Assembly: GCF_000738775.1 (NCBI RefSeq)
Contig: NZ_JPOC01000045.1
Location: 1-64,000, forward strand
Source of the DNA: Prescottella defluvii
Lineage (GTDB): Bacteria; Actinomycetota; Actinomycetes; Mycobacteriales; Mycobacteriaceae
Length of the DNA stretch: 64,000 nucleotides
Reading direction: 5' to 3'
Below, piece after piece: positions 15,942-24,035 of the stretch; position 1 is the stretch's first letter; every line of letters begins with the position of its first letter. The translations under genes were made by a program, and so were the position numbers. Below the pieces are notes generated by a model. That model was not told the DNA's origin. It worked only from the letters and a program-made list of their open reading frames with translations, and made no database searches.

Positions 15942-16487
15942 TCAGTCGAGCGGAGCGGCCCGGTGGTAGCGCCCCTCGTGGTACAGCAGCGGGGCCGCCG
16001 CGGCTTCGTCGTCGTTCTCGTTGTGGATCCGGGTGATCAGGCCGATGACCAGCGTGTGATCGCCCGCCGGGATGAGCTGGTGAATCGTGGTGCGCATCCA
16101 GATCGGCGTGCCGTGCAGCACCGGTTCGCCCGTCTCGAGACGCGACCACAGCGACTCGTCACTGAACCGCTCGTCGGCGCTGCGGGAGAAGCGCTGCGAC
16201 AGGTGCTGCTGATGCTCGCCCAGCAGGTGCACGACGATCGAATCGGCGGCGTGCAGCGCGTTGATGCTCGACGAGTTCTGCGCGATGTTGAACGAGATCA
16301 GCGGCGGATTCATCGACAGCGACGCGAACGACGTCGCCGTGAAACCGACCGGACCGGCCGCCGAGTCGAGAGTGACGATCGTGACGCCGGCCGGGTGACG
16401 ACGCATGGCGGCCTTGTACTCGTCGTTGCCGATGCCCTCGTTGGGGACGATGGTGAGGTCGGGTGCATTCTCGACGTGCTGTGGCAA
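15942..16487 (-). CDS. Flavin reductase-domain protein (HpaC/split-barrel type)
   Basis: A 181-residue split-barrel FMN-binding protein: [41 protein letters not shown] and SSSINAL are the conserved blocks of the HpaC/flavin_reductase family, with [14 protein letters not shown] near the C-terminus. Such proteins supply reduced FMN/FAD to two-component monooxygenases. No monooxygenase gene is adjacent. The start is TTG at 16487, with GGAGA 5 nt upstream and no earlier in-frame alternative. A TATAGT -10 box on the minus strand lies at 16523-16528. Confidence 0.82.
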   Translation of the reverse strand: MPQHVENAPDLTIVPNEGIGNDEYKAAMRRHPAGVTIVTLDSAAGPVGFTATSFASLSMNPPLISFNIAQNSSSINALHAADSIVVHLLGEHQQHLSQRFSRSADERFSDESLWSRLETGEPVLHGTPIWMRTTIHQLIPAGDHTLVIGLITRIHNENDDEAAAAPLLYHEGRYHRAAPLD

Positions 16488-16560
16488 GGCATTCTCCGAT
16501 TCGGGCCTGGATGACTGCCGTCACTATAAGGCCGGGCTCACAGCCGCGGCATGCTTACGT

Positions 16561-17085
16561 TCACTCAGCGGGCAGAGGGTTCTCGTGTCCCACCGCAGAC
16601 TCCTCGGCCGTCCGGCCCATGTCGATCGCCAGGCCCGCCGTCACCCGCAGCAGTTCCGGGAACGTGGTCCGGAAGACCGTGTCGGGATGCCCGGCCGCCG
16701 CCCACAGATCCGGGTAACCGGCCAGCGCGGTGTCGAGATAGGTGGGCAGATTGGTGGGATGCCCGAGCGGCGCGACCCCGCCGACGGGTTGCCCGGTCAC
16801 CTCCCGGACCATGTCGAACGGAGCCGGGGACAGCGTGCCCTGCAGCCGGGTGCCGGTGGCGGCCACGTCCACCTCGTGCGCACCCGACACCAGCAGCAGC
16901 ACCGGCTCGTCGTCGAGCAGGAACACGAGCGACCTGACGACGGCACCGGGTTGCGCGCCCAGGGCGTCCGCAGCCTCGGCGGCGCTGTGCGTCGGCGCGG
17001 GCTGGGTGACGATGACCCCGTGGTGTCCGCGCGAGATCAGCGTGTCGGCGACGTGCGCCGCATTGGGATGCAGCAGCCTGGGCAT
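16561..17085 (-). CDS. YbaK/EbsC-family aminoacyl-tRNA deacylase-like protein
   Basis: A 174-residue protein of the YbaK/ProX editing superfamily. The recognisable segments are SAAEAADALGAQPGAVVRSLVFLLDDEPVLLLVSG, the Gly-Gly-Val-Ala-Pro-x-Gly-His loop (GGVAPLGHPTN) and the C-terminal RTTFPELLRVTAGLAIDM. Family members hydrolyse mischarged Cys- or Ala-tRNAPro in trans. The gene looks leaderless: on the minus strand TACCCT (17092-17097) is followed by 6 nt and then the ATG. Confidence 0.85.
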   Translation of the reverse strand: MPRLLHPNAAHVADTLISRGHHGVIVTQPAPTHSAAEAADALGAQPGAVVRSLVFLLDDEPVLLLVSGAHEVDVAATGTRLQGTLSPAPFDMVREVTGQPVGGVAPLGHPTNLPTYLDTALAGYPDLWAAAGHPDTVFRTTFPELLRVTAGLAIDMGRTAEESAVGHENPLPAE

Positions 17086-17100
17086 GCTTTCAGGGTAGGA

Positions 17101-18201
17101 CTAACTCGCGCCGGGGGTAGGCGTATGCGCGAGCGAAGTACGCCGCCGGCCCGTCCGCCACGCGGTGCAGCCGAGCAGCATCGCCGCGCCCACCGCGGCG
17201 TACAGCGCGAGGGCGACGGCCGGCTGACCGACACCGACGTTGTCGAAGTAGACGATGCTGCGCACGCCCTCGGTGCCCGCGCCGGGGGTGATCCACCGGC
17301 CGATCGCCGCATAGAAGCTGGGAATCACGTTCGCGCCGAACGCGCCGCCCGCACTCGGATTGCCCAGGACCACGAACACCACGATCGCGAGGGGGACCGC
17401 GAGAATGCCCACCGCGGCCCGCAGGCCGAGCGTGAACAGTGCCGTCGCGAACACCACGCCGGTGCCCAGCAGCCACAGCGGGAACCAGTGTCCGGCAAAC
17501 GTTCCCAGCACATGCGTCGTGATCAGGGCGCCCAGGGCGCCCGAGGCCACCGAGTAGCCGAACAGGACCGCGACATGCGTCCACGCCTGGCGCATCGTCG
17601 CCGGCGCGCCGATGAACAGTCCGATCGCCGCGGACAGCAGGTAGCCGCCGACGACCCAACCGATCGACAGGTAGAAGCCCGAGAGCCCGCGGTTGTCGTG
17701 AGCGCCGACGGGGATCTCGTCGCGGACCACGACCTGCCGGTCCTGGTCCGCCGCGACCTGCTGGAAGACCGCCTCGAGTGCCGACGCGATCGAGCTGCCA
17801 CCGGCGCTCGCGGTGATCAGGGTGTCCGTGCCGCTCGGGTCGATGATGTACGCGCCCTGGATCTCGCGGTCCCGCAGCAGGCGCCGGACCTCCGAGGTGT
17901 CGGACGCGGTGCGAGCGTCCAGAGGGCGCCCGTCGAGTGCATTCAGTCTGTCCACCGACTGCTGCCCGACGCCGTCCGGGACGCCGCGGGCCTGGACGAC
18001 GGCGACCGTGATGTCCCGGGGCGTCGGCTCGTGGAACGCGGCGACGTAGCTGAGGATGAAGCCGAGTTGCAGCGCCAGCACGCCGATGACCAGCGCCGTC
18101 AGGACCTTGCCGCTGCCGAACCGCTCGAGCAGGCTGGGGGGCACGGGTGGGGTCGTGGCGGTTGCCGCGGGCGTGATCGGTGGCTCGGTCGTTGTGGTCA
18201 C
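17101..18201 (-). CDS. YhgE/DUF3533-like membrane protein (ABC-2-type export family)
   Basis: A 366-residue protein with one transmembrane helix near residues 33-52, an extracytoplasmic domain of about 130 residues, then five or six hydrophobic helices (about 190-345). This one-plus-many arrangement is that of YhgE/Pip and DUF3533 proteins, related to ABC-2 permeases and often involved in drug or glycolipid export. No ATPase gene is adjacent. The start is GTG at 18201 after GAGGA. It diverges from a TetR gene, and tandem palindromes fill the gap between them, so it is probably the TetR-controlled efflux component. Confidence 0.72.
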   Translation of the reverse strand: MTTTTEPPITPAATATTPPVPPSLLERFGSGKVLTALVIGVLALQLGFILSYVAAFHEPTPRDITVAVVQARGVPDGVGQQSVDRLNALDGRPLDARTASDTSEVRRLLRDREIQGAYIIDPSGTDTLITASAGGSSIASALEAVFQQVAADQDRQVVVRDEIPVGAHDNRGLSGFYLSIGWVVGGYLLSAAIGLFIGAPATMRQAWTHVAVLFGYSVASGALGALITTHVLGTFAGHWFPLWLLGTGVVFATALFTLGLRAAVGILAVPLAIVVFVVLGNPSAGGAFGANVIPSFYAAIGRWITPGAGTEGVRSIVYFDNVGVGQPAVALALYAAVGAAMLLGCTAWRTGRRRTSLAHTPTPGAS

Positions 18202-18240
18202 GGGATGTCCTCGGAGTCTGGGGACCCGACGGCCTTGTCG

Positions 18241-18269
18241 ATACCGCGGGTATTGAATACCGTAGGTAT
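18241..18269. promoter_or_regulatory. Two tandem palindromic TetR operators
   Basis: ATACCGCGGGTAT (18241-18253) and ATACCGTAGGTAT (18257-18269) are two nearly identical 13-bp palindromes of the form ATACC-NNN-GGTAT, 3 bp apart. They finish 1 bp before the GTG of the TetR gene and also lie in the 5' region of the divergent export-protein gene. TACCGT at 18258-18263 could act as the -10 of a leaderless TetR mRNA. Position and symmetry make this the likely binding site for a pair of TetR dimers. Confidence 0.7.
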
Positions 18270-18270
18270 C

Positions 18271-18900
18271 GTGACTGGTAGTCGTCAAGACGAGGTGGCC
18301 GCAGCGACGCGCCCCGCCCGGGACGTGGTGCGTGGGCGCATCCTGGACGCGGCGGCCGACGAGTTCGCCGAACGCGGCTTCGCCGCCGCCCGGCTCGCCG
18401 AGATCGCGCGTCGGGCCGGGTTCACGAAGGGTGCGGTGTACTCGAACTTCGAGTCCAAGCAGGACCTGTTCGCGGAACTGTTCGCGCAGCGCTCCCTCGA
18501 ACTCGCCGGCCGGGTGCTCGCCGAGATCTCCGGACTCGACCCGGTCGACGCGGTGGGCAAGGGCGGCGCCGAGGTCGCGTCGGCGCTCATCGCGGATCCC
18601 GGGTGGTCGCTCCTGGTCCTCGAGTTCGGGGTGCAGGCCGGCCGCGACCCGAACATCAAACAGGCGTATCTGCGCGAACGACGTTATCTGCGTGGAAAAC
18701 TCGTCGAACTCATCGGCGACCGCGCCCACGGCTGGGGAGTCGACATCGACGTCCGGACCACCGCGATCTCGCTGATGGCACTCATCTCCGGCCTGGTCCT
18801 CGAGCACTCCGTCGACCCCGAGGAAGTGGATCAGCACGCGATGGGCGCCGCCGTGACCGCACTGTTCGCAGGTGCCGTCGCGCGGGCCGTGTCGGCGTGA
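18271..18900 (+). CDS. TetR-family transcriptional regulator
   Basis: A 209-residue TetR protein. The HTH (about residues 20-65) contains RLAEIARRAGFTKGAVYSNFESKQDLF, the standard recognition segment. The C-terminal domain is helical with LALISGLVLEHSVDPEEV-like features. The GTG at 18271 directly follows the tandem palindromes and has no Shine-Dalgarno, so translation is probably leaderless. It most likely represses itself and the divergent YhgE-like export gene. Confidence 0.88.
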   Translation: MTGSRQDEVAAATRPARDVVRGRILDAAADEFAERGFAAARLAEIARRAGFTKGAVYSNFESKQDLFAELFAQRSLELAGRVLAEISGLDPVDAVGKGGAEVASALIADPGWSLLVLEFGVQAGRDPNIKQAYLRERRYLRGKLVELIGDRAHGWGVDIDVRTTAISLMALISGLVLEHSVDPEEVDQHAMGAAVTALFAGAVARAVSA

Positions 18901-19000
18901 TCGTCGAGGCCGCCGGACCGGTCGCACCGGTTCGGGCACCTGATTCGCCTCGGCCTGGGAGGATTTCGGTGTCCGTCGAATCCGGAGGCAGGAGGACGAC

Positions 19001-19354
19001 ATGCGGGTCTCGCGCATCACGGCCAATCTTCGCGTCCCGGAACTCGAGACGGCCAAGCGCTTCTACACGGACTACCTCGGGCTGAGCACCGAGGAGTTCG
19101 ACCTGGGGTGGGTGGCCCGCTACACGGACCCCGACACCGGGGCGCATGTCCAACTCGTCACGCGTGACCGGTCTGCCCCGGAGGACTCGATCGTGTCCGT
19201 GCACGTCGACGACGTCGACGCCGCGCACGCCGACGCCGTGGAACGCGGCTACGAGATCGTGTACCCGCCGACCACCGAACCGTGGGGTGTGCGTCGATTC
19301 TTCGTCCGAGCGCCCGACGGCAACGTCCTCAACATCGTGTGCCATCGGGAATGA
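19001..19354 (+). CDS. VOC-superfamily (glyoxalase/bleomycin-resistance-like) protein
   Basis: A 117-residue single-unit vicinal-oxygen-chelate protein: SRITANLRVPELETAKRFYTDYLGL at the N-terminus, VHVDDVDAAHADAVERGYEI in the middle, and WGVRRFFVRAPDGNVLNIV at the C-terminus. It would work as a dimer. The substrate is unknown; relatives include drug-binding immunity proteins and dioxygenases. GGAGGCAGGAGG precedes the ATG. The next gene follows after 58 bp on the same strand. Confidence 0.85.
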   Translation: MRVSRITANLRVPELETAKRFYTDYLGLSTEEFDLGWVARYTDPDTGAHVQLVTRDRSAPEDSIVSVHVDDVDAAHADAVERGYEIVYPPTTEPWGVRRFFVRAPDGNVLNIVCHRE

Positions 19355-19412
19355 CGCCATAGGGAATGACACCGTGGCCGGCCACCGCAGTCGAACGCCG
19401 AGAGGAATGCCG

Positions 19413-19850
19413 ATGAGTTCTGTGAACCTCAGCAAGCAGCATCCGGACGCATACAAGCAGCTCATCGTCCTCAACAGGCAGGCCGATGCCGCGATCGAGG
19501 CGGCAGGCCTGGATCCACTCCTCGGAGAGCTCGTGAAGATCCGCGTCTCCCAGCTCAACGGATGCGCATTCTGCCTGCGCATGCACACCCGTGACGCTCT
19601 CGCGGCGGGGGAGACGAGCGACCGCCTGGCCGTTCTGGCGGCGTGGTGGGAGTCGCAGTACTTCACGCCGCAGGAGCGGGCCGCGCTGGCGCTGGCGGAG
19701 CAGGTCACCCGGCTGCCGGTTCCGGACGCGCGTGACTGGGACGACGGATCGCTGACCGACGAGCAGGCGTCGGCGGTCAGCTGGCTAGCGGTCGTGATGA
19801 ACGCGTGGAATCGGGTCGCGATCACCAGTCACTATCCCGTTGCACCCTGA
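19413..19850 (+). CDS. AhpD/carboxymuconolactone-decarboxylase-family protein
   Basis: A 145-residue helical protein with the redox pair Cys-x-x-Cys and downstream His in LNGCAFCLRMHTRDA (about residues 48-58), the hallmark of AhpD-like alkylhydroperoxidases. YKQLIVLNRQADAAIEAAGLDPLLGELVKIRVS is the family's N-terminal helix pair. It probably acts in peroxide reduction or redox relay. I start at the ATG at 19413, since AGAGGA ends at 19406; the in-frame ATG at 19407 abuts the ribosome-binding site. Confidence 0.85.
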   Translation: MSSVNLSKQHPDAYKQLIVLNRQADAAIEAAGLDPLLGELVKIRVSQLNGCAFCLRMHTRDALAAGETSDRLAVLAAWWESQYFTPQERAALALAEQVTRLPVPDARDWDDGSLTDEQASAVSWLAVVMNAWNRVAITSHYPVAP

Positions 19851-19876
19851 CCAGGTGTGCGCGGCGGAGCCAAAGG

Positions 19877-19890
19877 TTACTCTCGAGTAA
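19877..19890. promoter_or_regulatory. Palindrome over a leaderless promoter
   Basis: TTACTCTCGAGTAA is a palindrome (TTACTC and GAGTAA around TC). Its TACTCT (19878-19883) also serves as a -10 box 6 nt before the ATG at 19890, the classical leaderless spacing. A regulator binding here would block the crotonase gene directly. Confidence 0.5.
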
Positions 19891-20720
19891 TGACGGAACA
19901 GCAGAGCTGGAAGGCGTTCACTGTCGAGCGCAAGGACCACGTCGCGCAGGTGACGCTCATCGGCCCCGGCAAGGGCAACGCTATGGGGCCGGACTTCTGG
20001 GACGAGCTTCCCGGCGTCTTCGCCGAACTCGACGCCGACCCCGAGGTCCGTGCCGTCGTGCTCGCCGGATCCGGCAAGCACTTCTCCTTCGGACTCGACC
20101 TGCCCGCGATGAGCGGCGGCTTCGGCGCCGTCCTCGCCGACAAGGCCCAGGCGGGTCCTCGCACCGACTTCCACAACCTCATCAAGCGCATGCAGTCCGG
20201 TATCAACGCCGTCGCCGACTGCCGTAAGCCCGTCGTCGCCGCGATCCAGGGTTGGTGCATCGGCGGCGGCGTCGACCTCATCTCGGCCGCCGACATCCGG
20301 TACGCGAGCGCCGACGCGAAGTTCAGCATCCGCGAGGTCCGGGTCGCCATCGTCGCCGACATGGGCAGCTTCGCCCGCCTGCCGGCGATCATCGGCGACG
20401 GGCACCTGCGCGAACTCGCGCTCACCGGCAAGGACATCGACGCCGCCCGCGCGGAGAAGATCGGACTGGTCAACGACGTGTTCGACGACGCCGACGCGTG
20501 CCTGGCCGCCGCCCACGCGACCGCCGCCGACATCGCGGCCAACCCGCCGCTCGTGGTGCACGGCATCAAGGACGTGCTCGACCACGGTCGGTCCGGGGCG
20601 GTGAACGACAGCCTGCGTTATGTCGCCGCGTGGAATGCGGCCTTCCTGCCGTCGGAGGACCTCACCGAGGCCATCACGGCGGTGTTCCAGAAGCGCCCGC
20701 CCGAGTTCCGGGGTCGCTAG
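19890..20720 (+). CDS. Enoyl-CoA hydratase/isomerase family, delta3,5-delta2,4-dienoyl-CoA isomerase type
   Basis: A 276-residue crotonase. The oxyanion-hole segments are HFSFGLDL and CIGGGVDLISAADIRYAS. The later catalytic region REVRVAIVADMGSFARLPAIIG retains both acidic residues of eukaryotic ECH1 (Glu in EVxV and Asp in ADxG) plus the Asp of GGGVDL. That favours the 3,5-2,4-dienoyl-CoA isomerase branch over plain hydratases. Likely role: beta-oxidation of unsaturated fatty acids or side chains. It appears leaderless, with a palindrome across the -10 box. The following DHA2 transporter starts 53 bp later. Confidence 0.85.
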   Translation: MTEQQSWKAFTVERKDHVAQVTLIGPGKGNAMGPDFWDELPGVFAELDADPEVRAVVLAGSGKHFSFGLDLPAMSGGFGAVLADKAQAGPRTDFHNLIKRMQSGINAVADCRKPVVAAIQGWCIGGGVDLISAADIRYASADAKFSIREVRVAIVADMGSFARLPAIIGDGHLRELALTGKDIDAARAEKIGLVNDVFDDADACLAAAHATAADIAANPPLVVHGIKDVLDHGRSGAVNDSLRYVAAWNAAFLPSEDLTEAITAVFQKRPPEFRGR

Positions 20721-20773
20721 GCTCGAGGGGCGTTTAGCCACTGCAGTTGTGAGAGCGACGGCGAGGGTCGGAC

Positions 20774-22450
20774 ATGGCCGAAGAACCTCGGGACAACGAT
20801 CCCGCCGTCGCACCCGGTCCGCAGGCCACCTTCACACACCGTCAGATCCTGGCGATCCTCAGCGGCCTGCTGCTCGGCATGTTCCTCGCGGCGCTGGACC
20901 AGACCGTGGTCGCCACCGCGATGCGCACCATCGCCGACGACCTCGACGGGTATGCGCTGCAGGCGTGGGTGACCACCGCCTATCTCATCACCGCGACCCT
21001 GGTCACCCCGCTGTACGGGAAGCTGTCCGACATCCACGGCCGCAAGCCGTACTTCATGGCCGCGATCGTGCTGTTCGTGGTCGGTTCGATCCTCTGCACG
21101 TTCGCGCAGTCGATGTACATGCTCGCGGTGTTCCGGGCCGTCCAGGGACTCGGGGCCGGTGGCCTGTTCTCGCTGGCGCTGGCCATCGTCGGCGACATCG
21201 TTCCGCCCCGCGAACGGGCGAAGTACCAGGGCTACTTCCTGGCGGTGTTCGGCACGTCGAGCGTGCTGGGGCCGGTGATCGGTGGCGTGCTCGCGGGCCG
21301 GGACGAAATCCTCGGCATCGCTGGCTGGCGGTGGGTGTTCCTGGTCAACGTGCCGATCGGGATGGTCGCGCTCGCGGTGGTGTGGCGGGTGCTGCACCTG
21401 CCGCCCGTGCACCGGGTGATGCGAATCGACTGGTGGGGAGCGCTGGTCCTCGCGATCGGATTGGTGCCGCTGCTGGTGGTCGCCGAGCAGGGCCGCGAAT
21501 GGGGATGGACCAGCCCGAAGTCGTCGGCCTGCTACGTGATCGGTGCCGTGGGCGTGCTGGGATTCGTCGTCGTCGAATACGTCATGCGAGACGCGGCGCT
21601 GTTCCCCCTGCACTTCTTCCGCGACCAGACGTTCGCGCTCGGCGTGCTCATCAGCTTCCTCGTCGGTGCCGTGATGTTCGGGGCCATCACCCTCATCCCG
21701 CAGTTCCTGCAGGTGGTCAAGGGATCGAGCCCGACGATGGCCGGATTCCAGATGCTGCCCGCCGTACTGGGGATCGCGATCGGATCGATCCTGTCCGGTC
21801 AGCTGATCGCCCGGACCGGCCGCTATCGGATCTTCACGATCATCGGCGCCGTGCTGATCGCCGTCGCGGCTCAGCTGCTGCACACCGTGACGGCCGATAC
21901 CGGCCTGCGAGTGTTCATGACGTTCATCTTCGTGCTCGGCCTGGGGCTCGGAAACCTACTGCAGCCGCTGACCCTGGCGATCCAGAACGCGTTGCCGCCC
22001 AAGGACATGGGCGTCTCGACCGCCGCCGCGACGTTCTTCCGGCAGATCGGCGGCACGCTGGGCGTCGCGGTGTTCCTGTCGATCCTCTTCGCCCAGCTGA
22101 CACCGGCGATCGGCAGCCAACTACAGGACGCCGCCCGCTCGCCCGAATTCCAGCAGGCCGTGGCGGCCGGGGTGAACAGCAGCGACCCCGTCGAGGCGGC
22201 GCTCTCGCGTGGCCTCATGAGTGGAGACCCTAGCGCCGCGCAGGCCGCGATGAGCGACACGTCGTTCATCGAGCAACTGGACCCGACACTCGCGGCACCG
22301 TTCAAGAACGGGTTCGCGACCGCGTTCGAAGCGGTCTACCCGCCGATCGTCGCCCTCGCCGTCGCGTCGCTGGTGCTGATCCTCATCTGGCGCGAGGTGC
22401 CGCTGCGCAGCAAGTCCGGCATCGACGAGGCGGGGACCGGCATCGGCTGA
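20774..22450 (+). CDS. DHA2-family (EmrB/QacA) 14-TM MFS transporter
   Basis: A 558-residue polytopic protein. LDQTVVATAMRTIADDL (motif D1 of DHA2), GKLSDIHGRKPYF (motif A) and GPVIGGVLAGRDEILGIAGWRWVFLVNVPIG (motif C and the following W-R-W-x-F-x-x-N-x-P-x-G) are the drug:H+ antiporter signatures. Length fits the 14-helix class, with an extracytoplasmic loop near residues 430-495. It probably exports cationic or amphipathic drugs. It follows the crotonase gene and precedes an AraC gene on the same strand. Confidence 0.88.
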   Translation: MAEEPRDNDPAVAPGPQATFTHRQILAILSGLLLGMFLAALDQTVVATAMRTIADDLDGYALQAWVTTAYLITATLVTPLYGKLSDIHGRKPYFMAAIVLFVVGSILCTFAQSMYMLAVFRAVQGLGAGGLFSLALAIVGDIVPPRERAKYQGYFLAVFGTSSVLGPVIGGVLAGRDEILGIAGWRWVFLVNVPIGMVALAVVWRVLHLPPVHRVMRIDWWGALVLAIGLVPLLVVAEQGREWGWTSPKSSACYVIGAVGVLGFVVVEYVMRDAALFPLHFFRDQTFALGVLISFLVGAVMFGAITLIPQFLQVVKGSSPTMAGFQMLPAVLGIAIGSILSGQLIARTGRYRIFTIIGAVLIAVAAQLLHTVTADTGLRVFMTFIFVLGLGLGNLLQPLTLAIQNALPPKDMGVSTAAATFFRQIGGTLGVAVFLSILFAQLTPAIGSQLQDAARSPEFQQAVAAGVNSSDPVEAALSRGLMSGDPSAAQAAMSDTSFIEQLDPTLAAPFKNGFATAFEAVYPPIVALAVASLVLILIWREVPLRSKSGIDEAGTGIG

Positions 22451-22504
22451 GGAAGTGTCCGCGGTTCGGCAGGAACGAGGCCGTGGACGCCCCGCGATGG
22501 TACC

Positions 22505-22524
22505 TATTATTGGACCGACCGGTC
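22505..22524 (+). promoter_or_regulatory. Promoter -10 with downstream palindrome before the AraC gene
   Basis: TATTAT at 22505-22510 is a good -10 box. GACCGACCGGTC (22513-22524, five-base arms GACCG/CGGTC) immediately follows and would cover the transcription start. The layout suggests repression by a dimeric regulator. Which protein binds cannot be told; GACCG-type arms are common among TetR operators. Confidence 0.4.
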
Positions 22525-22563
22525 TGATAGGCGTTCCCGTTCGGGAGGTCGCAAGGGGGAACG

Positions 22564-23466
22564 ATGATCGAGCTGCGCGGTCGAACCGGTTTCGAAGCCA
22601 TGAACTCCGAGACCGGCAACCGGTCCCGGCTCTCGCTACCCGATCCCGATCGGTTCTGCTTCCGGATCGACCAGTGCGACATCGGAGCGACGGCCGTCAG
22701 CCGGATCCAGGTGACGGCGCACCGGGTCGAGGCGAGTGCCGTCGAGGAAGCCGATGTCGTGAACCTCTTCCTCTTCCTCGCCGGCGGAGCCCGCATCGAG
22801 TCGGGGCAGCACCGCATGTCGTTCCAGCCGGGACAGATCGCCGCGCAGATGGGATGGAACAGGCACGAGGCGACCGTCGACTCGTTCAGCGACGAGATTC
22901 TGCTGCGGATCGACTGCACGACTCTCCTCGACCGCGGCGTCGTCCTCGCACCCGACGTCGCCCACTTCGGACCCCGGCAAGCGACGACGACGACGCGTGC
23001 GCTGTCGGCACTGGTCAAGGCGGTCCTGGACGGTCGGACCCTGACCGGTCAGCCGGTTCCGGCGGCCGTCGAGAACGCGGTCCTCGAACTGGTCGTCGGC
23101 CTTCATCACGAGGGCCTCGGCTACCGGGGCGTGTCGAACGAACTGGACTCCGGACTGCACGCACGGGCGGTGACGATCATCGCCACCCGGTATCGCGACC
23201 CGGGTTTCTCGCCGTTCGTGCTGGCGAACGACCTCGGTATCGGCGTGCGTCAACTCCAACGGGTGTTCGAGAAGGCCGGAGGTACCGCCGCGCGGGAGAT
23301 CCGGGTCAAACGCCTCGAACACGCGGTCGCGCTGCTTCGCGCCAACCACCGCCACCGACTGCCTCTCTCCGAGGTCGCCGCGATGGCCGGATTCTCCTCC
23401 ACCGGCGAGTTGCGTCGCGCCGTGCGCGCTCACCACGGGCTGAACCCGTCGAAGATTCGAAGCTAG
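22564..23466 (+). CDS. AraC-family transcriptional regulator
   Basis: A 300-residue regulator with a cupin-like AraC-binding N-terminal half (about 1-175) and two C-terminal HTH motifs, VLANDLGIGVRQLQRVFEKAGGTAAREIRVKRLEHAVALL and LSEVAAMAGFSSTGELRRAVRAHHGLNPSKIR, as usual for AraC_E_set-type proteins. The target is unknown; no obvious structural gene is divergent from it. The ATG at 22564 follows GGGGGA. It is preceded on the same strand by the DHA2 transporter. Confidence 0.85.
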   Translation: MIELRGRTGFEAMNSETGNRSRLSLPDPDRFCFRIDQCDIGATAVSRIQVTAHRVEASAVEEADVVNLFLFLAGGARIESGQHRMSFQPGQIAAQMGWNRHEATVDSFSDEILLRIDCTTLLDRGVVLAPDVAHFGPRQATTTTRALSALVKAVLDGRTLTGQPVPAAVENAVLELVVGLHHEGLGYRGVSNELDSGLHARAVTIIATRYRDPGFSPFVLANDLGIGVRQLQRVFEKAGGTAAREIRVKRLEHAVALLRANHRHRLPLSEVAAMAGFSSTGELRRAVRAHHGLNPSKIRS

Positions 23467-23618
23467 ACCGGTCCCGCGGAAGTGCTCCGCCGAACGCCAT
23501 TACGCGACACGATGTTCCATCTTGCGTCGCCGTGGTTGGAGTCGTGGGATCCGCGGGTGTACTCCTGATGCGTCTTTCGGCCGTTTCCGGCCGTACCGTC
23601 GCGGAAGGGCTTTGTTCA

Positions 23619-23999
23619 GTGCTCGATTCTCTGTGGGATTTGTTCTGGTACACCCTCGTGGTGTTCGCGTTCGTCGCCTACCTGGTCATCCTGTTCCAGG
23701 TGCTGACCGATCTGTTCCGCGACCGCTCCACCTCGGCAATCATCAAGGTTGTCTGGGTGATCTTCCTGGTCGTCCTGCCGTACCTCACGGCCTTCGCCTA
23801 CCTGATCCTGCGGGGACGGGGCATGGCCGAACGCAGCGCCGCCGCGCACGACAAGGCGCGCACTGCCGCCGACGACTACATCCGCGAGGTTGCCGGCCGC
23901 TCACCGGCTGCCGAGATCGCCGACGCGAAGGCCCTGCGCGACAGCGGTGACCTCACCGAGGCCGAGTTCGAGCAGATCAAGCGCAAGGTGCTGAGCTAG
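23619..23999 (+). CDS. Small membrane protein with PLDc_N-like and SHOCT domains
   Basis: A 126-residue protein with two transmembrane helices (about residues 8-32 and 44-62, within FWYTLVVFAFVAYLVILFQVL and VVWVIFLVVLPYLTAFAYLI). This is the phospholipase-D-nuclease N-terminal type hairpin. It ends with a SHOCT motif (IADAKALRDSGDLTEAEFEQIKRKVL), a short oligomerisation module. The start is the GTG at 23619 after GGAAGGG with a 9-nt spacer. Function is unknown; such proteins are widespread in actinobacterial membranes. Confidence 0.8.
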   Translation: MLDSLWDLFWYTLVVFAFVAYLVILFQVLTDLFRDRSTSAIIKVVWVIFLVVLPYLTAFAYLILRGRGMAERSAAAHDKARTAADDYIREVAGRSPAAEIADAKALRDSGDLTEAEFEQIKRKVLS

Positions 24000-24035
24000 C
24001 CCTCGCAGTGATGACCGACCGGTGGTGCGGCGGAA

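Noticed and set aside
20717-21883. Minus-strand frame opposite the DHA2 transporter
   Set aside because: Asp/His/Arg-rich low-complexity translation, no motif, and fully inside a convincing transporter gene.
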